Assembly: GCF_020740795.1 (NCBI RefSeq) | Contig: NC_067296.1 | Span: 4,131,001-4,195,000, forward strand | Direction of reading: 5' to 3' | DNA length: 64,000 bases | DNA from: Apus apus | Lineage: Eukaryota > Chordata > Aves > Apodiformes > Apodidae | In this document: positions 1 through 12,522 of the stretch, one piece after another | How positions within the stretch are numbered: the first letter of the stretch is position 1 | Layout of the letters: each line of letters starts with the position of its first letter | Notes under the pieces: generated by a model | The model's database searches: none | Seen by the model: only the letters and a program-made list of their open reading frames with translations | What the model was told of the DNA's origin: nothing | Program-made: the position numbers and the translations under genes

Positions 1-3000
1 AACCATGAACTTGATTAAAGGAAAAAAATCCAGACCGATGCATAGAACCATTTTACTGTTACAAGCAAGAAAATTGCTTGGATGAGAGAGGAGCAGAATT
101 TTCTCCCTTTTGCCATATACATCTCCAGATTTTCACCTGCTGCCAATAGTTCAGCAGAGAAACACCAATTACAAAATTTAGTTTCCTAAAGGAGCCTTTA
201 ATTTGGTGGACTGGAGAGCCACATTATTCTCTGCAATCTTGTCTGAACTTGCCTGTGTTCTTTCCTTTGAAACAAGTTCTGTTCCATGCAAAATCTGCCA
301 CACTGCCTTATTTATTATTGACCCGTCACGGTTTGGAAACATAGCTTAAAATAAATGAGCCTGAATGCCATGGCTGTAGCATTATTAAACTGCCTGGCAT
401 TGAGGAAATTGCTTTTCATAAACATCCTGAGCCCCTCTGTTGTTGTTTTTTTTCTTAAAGCATTTAATACAGTGGGAGTCCAAGTTAATCTGAATCAGGC
501 TACAAACAGAATTGCTAATGAGAAGGGAAGATGTATTATTGTTTAATATCGAAAGGCTGAAGTTAGAGGGCAGAGCAAAGAAAGGAGTTTCACAATATAC
601 ACATAATATTATTTCTATTTGCTGGCACTAAGCAGTGAAAGAAAACGCCTCCACTTTCTCAGCAGGCAAGAGGATGCTTGTTTCAGGTCTCCTCCACCAC
701 AGATCCCAAATCTCACTGCCAATGCCAGCACCCATCTACTGCCACCTGTACACCCTGGTAATACAGTTGTTAACAGCTGAATAAAAAAATAAGATAATCC
801 ACCTTGCTCTCCAGAGCCACAGAAGCACAGAAAATATTCTGTAGGTGTTCATTCCCTATTTGATATCTCCCCTTGGCAGCACTCAGGCTTGCCCTTTCTG
901 TGCCAGCACTCCCCTAGGCCCCTAGAGGTAGAGGTGCTCCAGTCCATGCAGAATTTTTGGAAAGCCAGATACATTTTCCAGATGAATGGCATGGGGAATC
1001 TAGACAGATTCCTTAGGGATACCCACACGTATCATCAGCCTTCCTCAGCCCAGTTCTTCCTTCAGCATGGAGCTGCCAGTAAGCCACCACTATTGTCACA
1101 CAATAGATACCAAAGTTGAAGTGCCTCTCCCACACCAAATGGTAAGAACTGCAGGAGGGGAGAGAGCTGGGTACCTACTTGCACATTTGGCAACCACACT
1201 CTTCAGGGCTGGGACTTGTTTCTTACTTGTGCCGTGTGATGATGCTACTCTTCAAAACAACCCTGGACAGTCTCTGTTTACCTCAACCTCACCTTCTAGG
1301 ATTCCAGACAGGAAGTGGTGACACTATTTCGTGTCCATTCATCCAATGCTCCTTAACAGCTTCACAGCTACTGCAGATTTGAAGGAGCTCTGAAGCCTGA
1401 CCACTTCTCCAGCCTGCCATGGAGATGCAGGAGCAGAACCACCCTCCTCCTGCACTTTGCTCTAACCAGCACGGGAGGGAAGAGGGGACACTATCACCCT
1501 TCTCACCTGTAATAATCAACATGATACGAAGGAGGGTCACCTGGAGATGCCTTTACATCAGGTCTTAAAGGAGCAACGAGATTTCCAATCCTCAACCAAT
1601 TTTGAACTCCAGCAGGACAAAGGGATGAGAAACAGCAGCTGAAAGCAAACAAACCTCAGATTGCCCCAGGGTCACTGAAATGGTGAGTTTGCAGCTAGAT
1701 GATGTTAAAGCGAGGCACGTGCCGCCTGCTGGCTCTTCAGGAGACGTAAAACCACAGTGAACTCCTGGGCAATAATGAATTCCTGTTTGTGATGCCTCTA
1801 AATTGAAGAAAATGAGTATTTCTTTTTCCTCTCAGAAAGCAGTGCCGTGCCCCAACCAGGGTTGCTATGCAACCACCTCCTGCACATGGCTGATAACACT
1901 CTGGGCATTCTTTCCCCGCCTGGCTGCGCCCTCAGAACAAAGCCCGGCTAATGAACCTCTCAAACGCTCTTGGCTCTGCCTTTGACGGTTCAACTCGGGT
2001 TTTCCTTGCGTGTATGTGACAGTTATTGCAGCCACCCACCATCCCCTCCAGCCAGCTGTGTCTCCAGAGCTGGATGGAGGAAATGCCTGATGGAGAGGGA
2101 TGGACAGGATGGGAGCAGAGCAACAAAATGCCCAACAGGCACAACCAGCCCCAAAATGGAGAGCAGCCACCCCTGCCATGGAACCAGATGGTGATGATCA
2201 GGCTCTCTGAAATGTTGAGCCATCAGCACTGCAGACCAAGCCAGCCATTCTTCTGTACCCATTCACCCATCAGAGGTAATACCCTTATCATAGCACAGCT
2301 GCTGCCTGCAGGTACAGCAAGGATACACCTCCCCACAGACACATGCAAAAAGGGATGAGACAAAGACAATGCTCCAGGTTGAGCAATTACAGTTTCTGGA
2401 AGCACTTAGAAGTTATTTTTTTAACAATCTGTTGAAATAAATTTGACAGTTATTTTCTTGAGCAACCTGGTCTAGGGGGCAAACCATTCTTCTTCTAGAC
2501 AAACAGGAATAGCGAGAACCATCATCACTGACAAGGAGGGTCAGCTTCCCCCACAGACATCTTTGTCCTGTTGTAGGAGCAACCAGCTGGTGCTGAAGCA
2601 TTCCTATTTTGTAATTGAGACAATCTCTCCCCTCCACCACTGCCAGATCTGCCCTTCCTGGAGTCAATCACAGGGACAGACAGTTCCTCAGAGAAGGCAC
2701 TTGGTTACCCTTCCCATTTCCATATTGATATCCAGAGCTGGTTTCTCTTCTATAGCAGATCTACCCTTTACCAGTTCATTTCAGGGGACAGCAAATACAG
2801 CAACATTGAGAGCACTCCTTTGGCCCTCCAGTATCTTCCCTACTTAATGGGATCACCTTAAACACACGTGTGAATCCACAAAATCCTGGAGCAACAAGGC
2901 AGTGGGGATGAGCTGGCAGCACACACAGTGTGAGCTTCCCAGTATGCACCTCAAAAATTCAACAGGCACAAATTGCAGCTGTGGCTCCAAGTGTTGTTTT

Positions 3001-6000
3001 CATTAGGAAACTACCATGAACAAAGTCAGGACATGGATTTGCAGCCCAGTCACTATTCCTCACCCCGTGCTGTTTCAATTCAAAACCCAGTGACTGTTCA
3101 TCACCTCTTGTTGTTTCAACACCCTCAGGCCATGCCAGGTGCAGCCTGAGAGATGCTAGCATAAGGATGGGACCTGACCAGAAATCCAGGGAAAAACTGC
3201 AGCTGTAGAACAGTCATTTAAATTCCTTTCCTAGGTGAGAAACTGTTAACAGGTACCTGGAATTACCTGGAAGAAGAGCTTGGGAGAAGCTCTTCCCACA
3301 GCAGAGAGCCAGGAGGACCAACCAGACCCAGAAGCACATGTACCCTCAGCCAGCAAGGCAGCACAAATGAGGAGATGGAGCAGGCAACATCTGCCAACCA
3401 TAAGACAACCTGAGGGATTCATCTTGTTCTGGAAGACAGAAATTCCATAAATAACCAGATAAGAGTCACAAGAGAGCATAGGACCCAGGGAAACCAACAC
3501 AACCATGCTTGATTTTAGGTGAAAACCAAGCCACCCACCTGGCTGTTCACTCATTGTGACTCTGCCTTGCTGGGCTGAGTTGAAGAAAGCACAGCACGAG
3601 TGGTTTTTTGGGGGCACCAAATTATCTAACAAGAGACAATTATGTGACATTACCATTAACAGCACTGTGTGGGGAAAAAAAAAAGAGAGAAAGAAGAAAA
3701 AAAAAAAAAAAGCAGCTGTAAGCCCATGGATCCCAAAGTCTGGAAACCCCTTTCACTACCTTTGCAGTAAATAGGTCTCATTTAGCCCATTTGTTCTGTC
3801 CAAGGCAGGCAAAGTGAAAGTAGGGTTGATCGATTTGTTAATTACAGTAATTTTGTCTTACATACAGACAGCTGAGTGTTCATCAAGTCACAGATTTGCC
3901 TGTTACTGAGAGACATCCCCCCTGCTAAATAATTAGGGATAATAAGTGGCTCATAATAAATGCAACCCACAACAACACGCTCGGAGAGTGCAGTGCAGAG
4001 TCAGGAGGGCTATTAGGGAACCCCCAGGTCTATTTCTCCTTTTCAAGAAAACAATGCAATACCTTTAATTGTCTCTCCTGAAACCCTGAGCCAACTCTGC
4101 TGGTTTGTTATAAGTGAAAGGCAATTATTCCACATTCTGCCTGCCTTACATGTCCAGAGAAGGCTTACTACAGTCATCAACACAGGTAGGAACAACTTTC
4201 TCTGCCTGCAGTGACTGGGCACAGACCAAGAAGAGGTAACACATGTGGTTTACACACTCCTCAGGACTCCTAAAACTCTGAGAAAGGCTCAGAATATTCA
4301 GTTTCAACATAAGTCACAAGCCATTCATGCACAACGTGGAGCATCCATCCACACGTGTGGACCAACACGAAGTACATTCAGTACTGAAGGCTCATGTCAC
4401 CCTCCTGGCACAGAAAGGACATATGCATCTCTTCCAAACCCTGCTACACCAACCAGAAACCAATCCCCCTCCACAGGTACACCTACATCCTCAATTTCTA
4501 CTGTTTTTTTGTCCTCTTTTCCTCCTTTATCCCCTAGTTTACTTCTTCAACTTCACCCAACAGACAAATAGAGACAACCAAGAGGGTCAGATAGGTGAGA
4601 AAATCTCTACTTCAAGTTCTCTTCCAAGGGCTAAGGACAAAAGGGGATCTTCCCTACATTCCCATTCTTTAGACCAGCTCTTGGACAGAGCTAGACAACA
4701 GGACATAGCATGGGGAAAAATGTTTCAAGCCCTTGAGCTCAGTGGATCCTGCCAGGTCCAGGTGCTGGGGAGAAGCACCTTAGCTGGAGGAATGGGAAGG
4801 GATGAGCCAACACTGAGCTGCTCCAAGAAAGAAAATATTTGACACCACACACACAAGGCTGAGTTTGAAGAGAGGAGTATTGGCTGGGGAAAACTAGAGG
4901 ACCTGATCCTGCCATGGCCATCTCCTAGCTGATAAGTCAATGCAGCTGCACAGTTTCTTTTATAACAACTGCAAATATTGAATTACAGCCTCTTATTTTT
5001 CCCCCAAGGTGAAGACAAATGCAACCCTCACATGCAATGAAGACTAGGAAGGATTTGGAGAGAACTTTACAGTTTCATTCTCTAGGGGGTCTTGTTTTCA
5101 ACACTGGGGAATGCACAAGGGAAAAGAAACAGATTTAATCAAATGCAACAGAATTTTGTTTACAACAGGATTTGCCTTCATTTACTTACTTTGCTCCAGG
5201 AAGTATATTTAGTTGGTCTCCCACAGCATTTCCCTCCAAGGGTTGAAGCTTCATTTGTTCCTGTGAAGACCTTGCATTTCTGCAAAGATTTTTATTTTTT
5301 TCCCCCCTGAAGGAAATTATTTTTTTTTTAATATGTAGCACTTCATTTCCACTTCATCCACAAAGATGTTCAACAACATTTGTATGATCCTTTTCTGCCA
5401 TGTCCTGTTATATCAGCACAACCAGGTTGGGTGCAGAATAAAATGCTGGGCTTTTTGTTGTGAGCAGGGGAGAGCTGTGTAGTGATCAATCAAAAAATGC
5501 CCCTGGGGATGTGAGAGGTTTAGCATTTTGATGCTACTGAAGATGAATGGGTGAAATGACTTTGATAAACTGGTGTTTTCCTCAGATAATTGCTCTGAAA
5601 GCTTTCCAAATCCTGGATCCTCCTCCTTTGTCTCTGGATAGGGTAGCAACTCCTGCTTTCTCTCAGAAGGCTGCTGCAGTTCCTGTTTTTAAACAAAAGG
5701 CTGTGGATTTATGCCACATTTCATCACTGACTATTGAACACTAAAATCTTAGTCGTAATTTAACCAGAGACTCAGACTGGATTCCTGTTATTCTCAGCCA
5801 ACTTGGCAAGTCCTGCCAGCAAGTACATCACTGAGAACAGCCCAAGCAAGAAGGGACTGAGGGGCAAGAAGGGGACTTCTCACAGGACATGGCCACTCTT
5901 CCTCAAGCTCAAATCTTGAGCAACAGCTCTTCTTCCTTCAAAAGTCACAAACCCTTGGTGCTCACAAAGAGAACTACAGAGGCCACCAGCTTAAAACCTT

Positions 6001-8750
6001 TCTCTGGGTTTTCTAAACATAACACCTCCTCTTCCTCCTCCTGGATTGTTCTTTCAAAGTTATCCATTGGGATCATCCAAAGAGGAACTTCTGAAGCCAT
6101 GATGTGAAACTTCTGTCAAGCTCACAGAGATCTCAGGTACATCCCTCCTCCAGGCATGAGGCAAATCCTGCTGGCCTTCACAGACCTGCTGTCATTTACT
6201 GTGCTAACTTATTCTCAGCCACTAATGACTCTAGAGACAACAGATTTTACTGTATTTTTATTATTTCATTGAATAAATGAATTTTAAATACAGAATTAAA
6301 AATTGGTAAAAAAAAGGTATTAAAAGCCAGCATTCAGAAGTAGGTTGCACAGCAGTGATGGAAAAAGTCATACTTACTTTTTGGTACAAAGATAAGATAG
6401 AAAAATAAAAAAGCATAACCATCATCTGGAAAGAGATGGGTGAGGTTTTTTTAACATTTCCTTTCATATTTGAGAACCCATATTTGTCTCATGAGAATCT
6501 CCCACCAACCTTGTTTTTCACAGCACTGATTCACATTTTGTTGGTGTTGACACAAACCCACTAATTTGTTGTTTAGAGGAGCAGTGATTTAGCATTGCCC
6601 CTCATCTATAGAAGCCTGTATGTTTAACCAAACATCCAGTATACGAGGGGTGGAGAGAAATTCAGTGTTATGTGATTTGCAGGGATGCAATTCAGATTAT
6701 AGTCTCTGAGCAGGAACAAGTTCTTTTGTCTCTCCCACAGATACCTTCATGAGTTAAGAATTTCTTACAGTCTTTGTTAAACTCCATCACTTCAGCAAAG
6801 ATTTCCAGAAGTGATGAGTGAATAGGTACCTTTGACCTTTAATGCCCAAATTTAAAGCAGCTTGATCTTCCAAAGGACACAGAGCACCCATCCTCAAGGA
6901 CAAGAATTAGGCCCTTCCAGGCACTATTGAAGCCCTATAAAACAGAGGCACCTCAAGAAGTTTTGACATTGGGGTTCAGGGTTAGGACTGGGAGGTGGGT
7001 TTTTTGCAAAGTTCTACTATGGTTCTTAAAAAGAAGATGGTCCTTATGAAGATGATCCCACCAGTCAGTGCATCTACATCATCTCAACCACAAAAAAAGT
7101 AGGTAGACTTTCTAATGTGTACATCATTTCAAGGCATCAGCACCACTCACACAGTATTTCACAACAGGTTAGAAAGAACATGGACTGTTGCTTGCCTGTT
7201 CCTCAAGGATTGTAAATCACCAAGACAATGAACCACAAAGCACAGACTGAAGTGTCCTTACAACAGAAACTGGGATAATGAATAGGGATAGCTACACATC
7301 AGCCTGAGGGAAAAAAATAAAGAGGAAGGAAAGTTAAGGCTGTAATGGAAACAAATCCAGTTAAACAAAAGAAATAATACTGGAGAATGTTACTGCAGTG
7401 CAGGTAAGAAATGGCAAATGAAATACTTTGAGTATGCACCTGCAGGGCAGCCCTGCTTCTGCCACGTGAATAAATATCCAACAGTGTTGAAAAACAGGAT
7501 GTAAAAAAAAGACATTGGGATTTTCAGAAACTGCATGTCCCACCCCCCTGTAACTGCATAGTAGGTTCCCTCACATGAGGTATTTCAGCATCACCACAAA
7601 GGAAAGCAAGACTTGTGCACTCCTCCTCCCCAGGCACCACCTGCTTTGGGCTGAGGGGTGGTGGAGATGCAGAGGTGTGAAGGGCAAGTGTTCTGCTCTG
7701 CCCTCATCTCTGCAGCCCAGAGCGAGCACCCGGTGCTGTGCCAGGGGACAACCTGCAGTCAGAGCAGTGCAGGCTCAGCTCAGGACTCACTGTGCCACCA
7801 GAGACTGGCATGGACATCTTATTTCAGCCACTGCACATCTTAGGGGTTGATGGCTTGGGTTTGTTTTTTTTTTTTATGACATATTCAGAGTCTTCCAAAA
7901 CCAAGTTCCATTCAGGTGGCCAGGTCAGATTACTAATGTCAAACTAACTTCTGAGCATTTCCTTGGTTTTCCACTGATATGTAGACTGTCCAGCAAAATA
8001 AATGCACATTTTACCCTCACAATGGCAACCTATACATGTGGTTTTGCATCCCTGGCAGACCTGTATGGAACAGGCATCTTTCCTATCACACTGTACATCT
8101 GAAAGACTGTTGTCCATCCCATACTTTTTTTTTTCCAAGGCAAATAATTTTCTTGTGTTGTATATAAGTATTTAATTGTATTAAGTACAGGACATTGGCT
8201 TCCCATCTGGCCTTTTTGGAAGCATCCTTTTACATTCTTCAAGTAATGTAGCAGTATCTTGTTAGTGAAACCCAGGATCACAACCTTCTGATGACACGGA
8301 ACAGCCAAGAGTGGATCTTACCAAGGGGAAGTCATTGGTACTACTGCAGTATTTGACTGTCTCTCCTCCAAAATGAGGATGTGATCAAAACAAAAGACAA
8401 ATCCAATAGAAAAATGTCTTCTACACTCTTCAAGATGACATTTCTCCTCTTAAGTTCTATCATTGCTGCACAATCACTGTAGTTTTGTTTGCAGGGTTTG
8501 TTCTGGGGGAGATGTTTTACTCAAGAAGAATCACACCCCCCTGGAAATTCTGCTACAGAATGGTAATTGCTGCTTGTTATCAACACCCCTGTTGGCATGT
8601 AGGCTCCTGTACTCTCACAGCCAGCTGTCATGGAAGTAGTACATAAAACTCTGTCCTTCAAAGACACAAGCACTGTGTAGTCTAGGACTATACCAGGAAT
8701 ATCTCTGTATTTTTTCCATGCTTTCCAAAAACTTCCACCTTCTGCTTTCC
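1..8750. other. intergenic region and probable ARHGAP40 3' UTR
   Basis: No exon, RNA gene or known repeat could be recognised here. The part next to 8750 should contain the ARHGAP40 3' UTR. A minus-strand AATAAA hexamer lies at 6262-6257, but its use is unproven. The region is AT-leaning, with a long purine/poly-A tract around 3670-3711. If gene order follows a simple inversion relative to mammals, SLC32A1 would lie further left, beyond the window. Confidence 0.5.
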
Positions 8751-11700
8751 TTAGAACATCCGAGGATAAGAGGGGTTTTGCTTAATTATCCACTCAGCAT
8801 GGGGATTGATGTGGTACAAATCTAAGAGGTAAGTGTCTGGGTCCAGGCAACGTTCACCTGCCAAAACAAGAGATTCAGAAAAAATAACATCTTTTATATC
8901 TTTAGTTGCTAGGGTTTGGTTTTTGTGGGGTTTTTCCCCAAAAAAACCACAACCCTGGTACTTGTTCACGTTAGTTTCAACATCACAACCCTTGAGAAGT
9001 GTTTCCACAAATCTGTAATTTATGTTTCTTAAAATTATACTAAGGCCAAGCTTTGACTTTCATGGAAGGATACTCTAATACCCAAGAGCTTTAGCACTTG
9101 GAAACCATCATTAAATACGTTCCTTCAACAAATGCTTCTAAGAAACACTAAGAGGCAGCCAAAGCACTCCAGTAATCAACAGTCTCCAGAAGCAGCTGTA
9201 ACAGGGCATAAGAATCCCTCTCTGTTTCAGACCCCCCTAACTTGCTGCTGCAATCATGTTAAGTCTCCTCTCCATGTGATGTCTTTACCTTACTGGTGAG
9301 TGGAAACTGGTAACTAAGAAACATCAGCAACTTGTTTAAATAGATGGTTTGAGAAATTTCCACCAAAGGTAGTACTGTCTTCTGTAAGAAGGCTGATAAG
9401 ACAGAGAGACTTCCCACCTGGAGCTGGCCATCCTTAGTACAGATGCCATGTGCCAGCTTACCACACTTAAAGTCCAGACAAGAGGTACATAATTAAAAGC
9501 CTATAGTGGCACAGGATGAAGCTGCCCTTTATTTAATGTAGTTTAATGGTTTTAAGTTCCACACTTAACTTCAAACAGGGATCTTTATCACTGAGGGAAG
9601 GGCTTAACATGGTGTATTTAAACAGAGTGGGATGTTGGTTTGTTTTTAGTTGTGCCTGTCTCTGCCCTCAAGATTTTTGGACTCTGAGTTTCCACCTTTC
9701 TTAACCTGCAGCTTCTGAATAAGATCCATGAGCTGAGTATTTTTGGAAGTCCAGGCTTCAACCTTCCCACACACTTGCACTATAAAGGCTTTTTGCAGTG
9801 ATGACTGGAAGGCCTGTGAACTACCAACCCAGGGTGCTGTTTGCTGTGGGTGAAGTTAATCCACACTTGTTTGTTTGTCTTCTAACTTTTGGAGCCCTAT
9901 TTCAAATCTCATTCTTGTTGTTACTCCCTCCTAAGACAAGTTAAGCCTAAAAACTGGATATCAGAGTCCTTAGTTACTATCCAGACTTACCAATGTTGCC
10001 CCCTACTTCATACAGGAGCAAGTTTGTGCACTCCACTGAGTTGCTACTGCAGAAAGAAAAGCAAATTGAAGTTAAAAAAGTTCTGTGAAAGGCTGGTTAT
10101 GTAGCTTAGCAATGTTTCTTCCAAAATAATTGCTTATGATTCAGCGACCAGCAACTGTCATGGAAGCTGGAGGCCACGTTAAAGACCTTGCTGATCCTCC
10201 TGAACAAGACAGCTGTGGAAAAGGACCCAAAACTGGAAAAAAGAAAACAAGGCAGATACTCCTCCCTGGCAGCAAGAAGCACACTACATGCAGACACTGA
10301 CTTTTCAGTTGGAAGACAACAGGCATAAAAAGCACAGCTCCCTGCTCTAGAAGCAGGAGCCTGTCCAAGAGAAGCTCTTGTGCAGCTGCAGTAGCTTGTT
10401 AGCAAGATACCAGCTGACCCACATTCAGCCAAGTTCCCATCCACCCTCCTTGTCTAGACACCTTCTGCCCAGGGACACTGTCAGGAGCTGCACTAACACT
10501 TTACCTACTAACTCCAGTCTGCAGGCATGCTGACGGGGGAGGGAAGTCTTGTGTTTACTTTTTGGGTTACTTCAGCAATTCTCCAGTGGAACACAGGAGG
10601 GAGCTGCAAGGCTTCTTTCGGGAAATCCCTGCAAGAACACCTGCCTGTTGGAAACCCTACTCCAGGTAAATACTGGCACAGGTGATGTTTTTCCTCAGGA
10701 GAGCCACTTTCCCTTCCCTCCATCAAGGCTGCTAAAGCTCACTTGCCATCCAGCAGCCCAGAGGGGACTGATGACCTCCTGAAAGCCTGAGCTCAGTGAT
10801 AGAATCAATCAGCTGAACTAACCTTTGCTTGCCCCATCCAACACACTACTTCCAAAACTTAGACTAGAGGAGAGGAGAACAGTCACTTAGCAGCCCTCTG
10901 TGCCACCACATCAGCTCTGCCAGAAGACAGGAGACAGCAACTAGACACGAGACTGCTTGGTACACTCTTTTTGAAGCAGAGAAAAAGCCATTTACCACTT
11001 GATGAGGTTAACAGCATTAACAATATTCCAGCCATTCTGGCACAGGTTCTTTTGAAACTGCCTCAAGACATCAGCCACTCGGGTTGCATTGTTCAAATGC
11101 ACCTCTAGTGAATCCTTCAGGAGAAGTGAAGCATGGACTTTCACCACCTTGGAAGGCTGAAGGAGGAAAGCAGAAAGAAGAAAGTGCTTCAGGAAAGACT
11201 CTGTTACCAGCTAAACCACCAAGTTTCAAAACAGATGGGAGAGTGTGAGGTATTAAAGCTATCCAGCCAGCCGTCGGAGAACTTAGGGTTGTATTTTTTT
11301 TTTCTTACCCCACACATACTACAGGCTGGAAGCTGTGCTACAGTCAAGGTCAGCACTACAAAGCAACCAGCTGCGTCTGGGGGATGTGGTGGGGAAGGAA
11401 GCACCGCTCCATCAGCGTGCACTGGTGCTCTCTGCTGTCCAAGCACAGCACCCGCAGGAGCCGAGGTACAAGCTTGGTTGAAAATAAGGTTTGGCAGAAT
11501 CAGTTTTGACAAGCTGTTTTGCTCAAGTCGGATAGACTGCTCTGGAGTTCATTTAAACTACTAGAAAAGGAGTTTAGACAGTTGAATTACAGACTATTGA
11601 ATCTCACAAAGGTTGTTAAAAAAAAAAACAACGAACAAGAGCACTGAGACATCACAGAGCAGAGTTCAAGCACTGGCCTCTCAAGGTGATTTTCATCAAC

Positions 11701-12522
11701 TCCTTCATGAAACACCCCAAAAAAGGCAGAATGAATCCAAGCATCTTTTCTCAACTTTAACATACAAATAGATCCAATAATACCACCTGCTTAAGAAAAA
11801 TCTCACTCTGCATCAACTCAAGGAGCAGGGCCATTTCATCTCTCAGGGAAGTTAATTCTCTCCTTTTAAGTGGCAAGAACCTCATCCTCAAACCCTCCCA
11901 TACAGATCAGCAGCATTATGGACCAAAAGGAAAAGATACAAAAATGTACTTTTACTCTACTTTAATAGCCTAAACTTTGCTTTAAGTTCATGGAAAGAAG
12001 TCTGCCCTTAACGCGGCAGACATATCTGTCCAAATACATGGGGTGTCAAGAGCCATGTGAATTCTGTTCTTCACATGAGGCAGAGACCAGCATTTCTGCT
12101 TCAGGTCTCTTCCCCCTTCTCCTGCTACAGTGCAGCATCTTAGCTAAGTGTTCTGTAGCCTGAAATTTATTTAGTACACTTGCTGTTGGGCTCAGTGCTT
12201 GCCACAACCTGGCCAGAAGGGTCTGAGAAGCTGTTGTCATGGTTCTGCAGATTTTTCTCCCTCTTGCTATATAGAGTATCACTCCACACAGCTTTCCAAA
12301 TTCTGATGAAAGCACTCACAATGGAAAAGTGTTTGACACTGTTATGAATGGGCCCAGTTTTTCCAAGCTGGAAAAGCTCACCTCTGCCTGGTTCTTCTCC
12401 ACCTTGTCTTTATCAGCATGAATCTTCCGCAACAAGTTTTTAATTCGCTTGTCACAAAACTGGTACCTTTTGTTGTTGCTCTCATTCAGTTTCCTGACTT
12501 GAGCTACCAGAAAAGAAGAGAC
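8751..12522 (-). CDS. ARHGAP40: ARHGAP40 C-terminal exons
   Basis: Exons 12522-12382, 11156-10996, 10046-9991 and 8857-8751 encode residues 472-625. The first is a charged helix (KRIKNLLRKIHADKDKVEKN) just after the GAP domain, probably a short coiled coil. The second and third give a small fold that runs from KVVKVHASLLL to LLLYEVGGNI. The last starts GERCLDPDTYLLDLY and ends at a TAA at 8753-8751. The third exon is only 56 bp long. It is supported by a strong pyrimidine tract and acceptor, a consensus GTAAGT donor, exact phase and the YEVGGNIG family motif. Confidence 0.88.

Noticed and set aside
10173-10198. A 26-bp phase-compatible microexon candidate for ARHGAP40 on the minus strand
   Set aside because: It has a good acceptor but a poor donor (GTCTTT), and its residues do not resemble the family. 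The true exon at 10046-9991 carries the YEVGGNIG motif with strong splice sites and exact phase.
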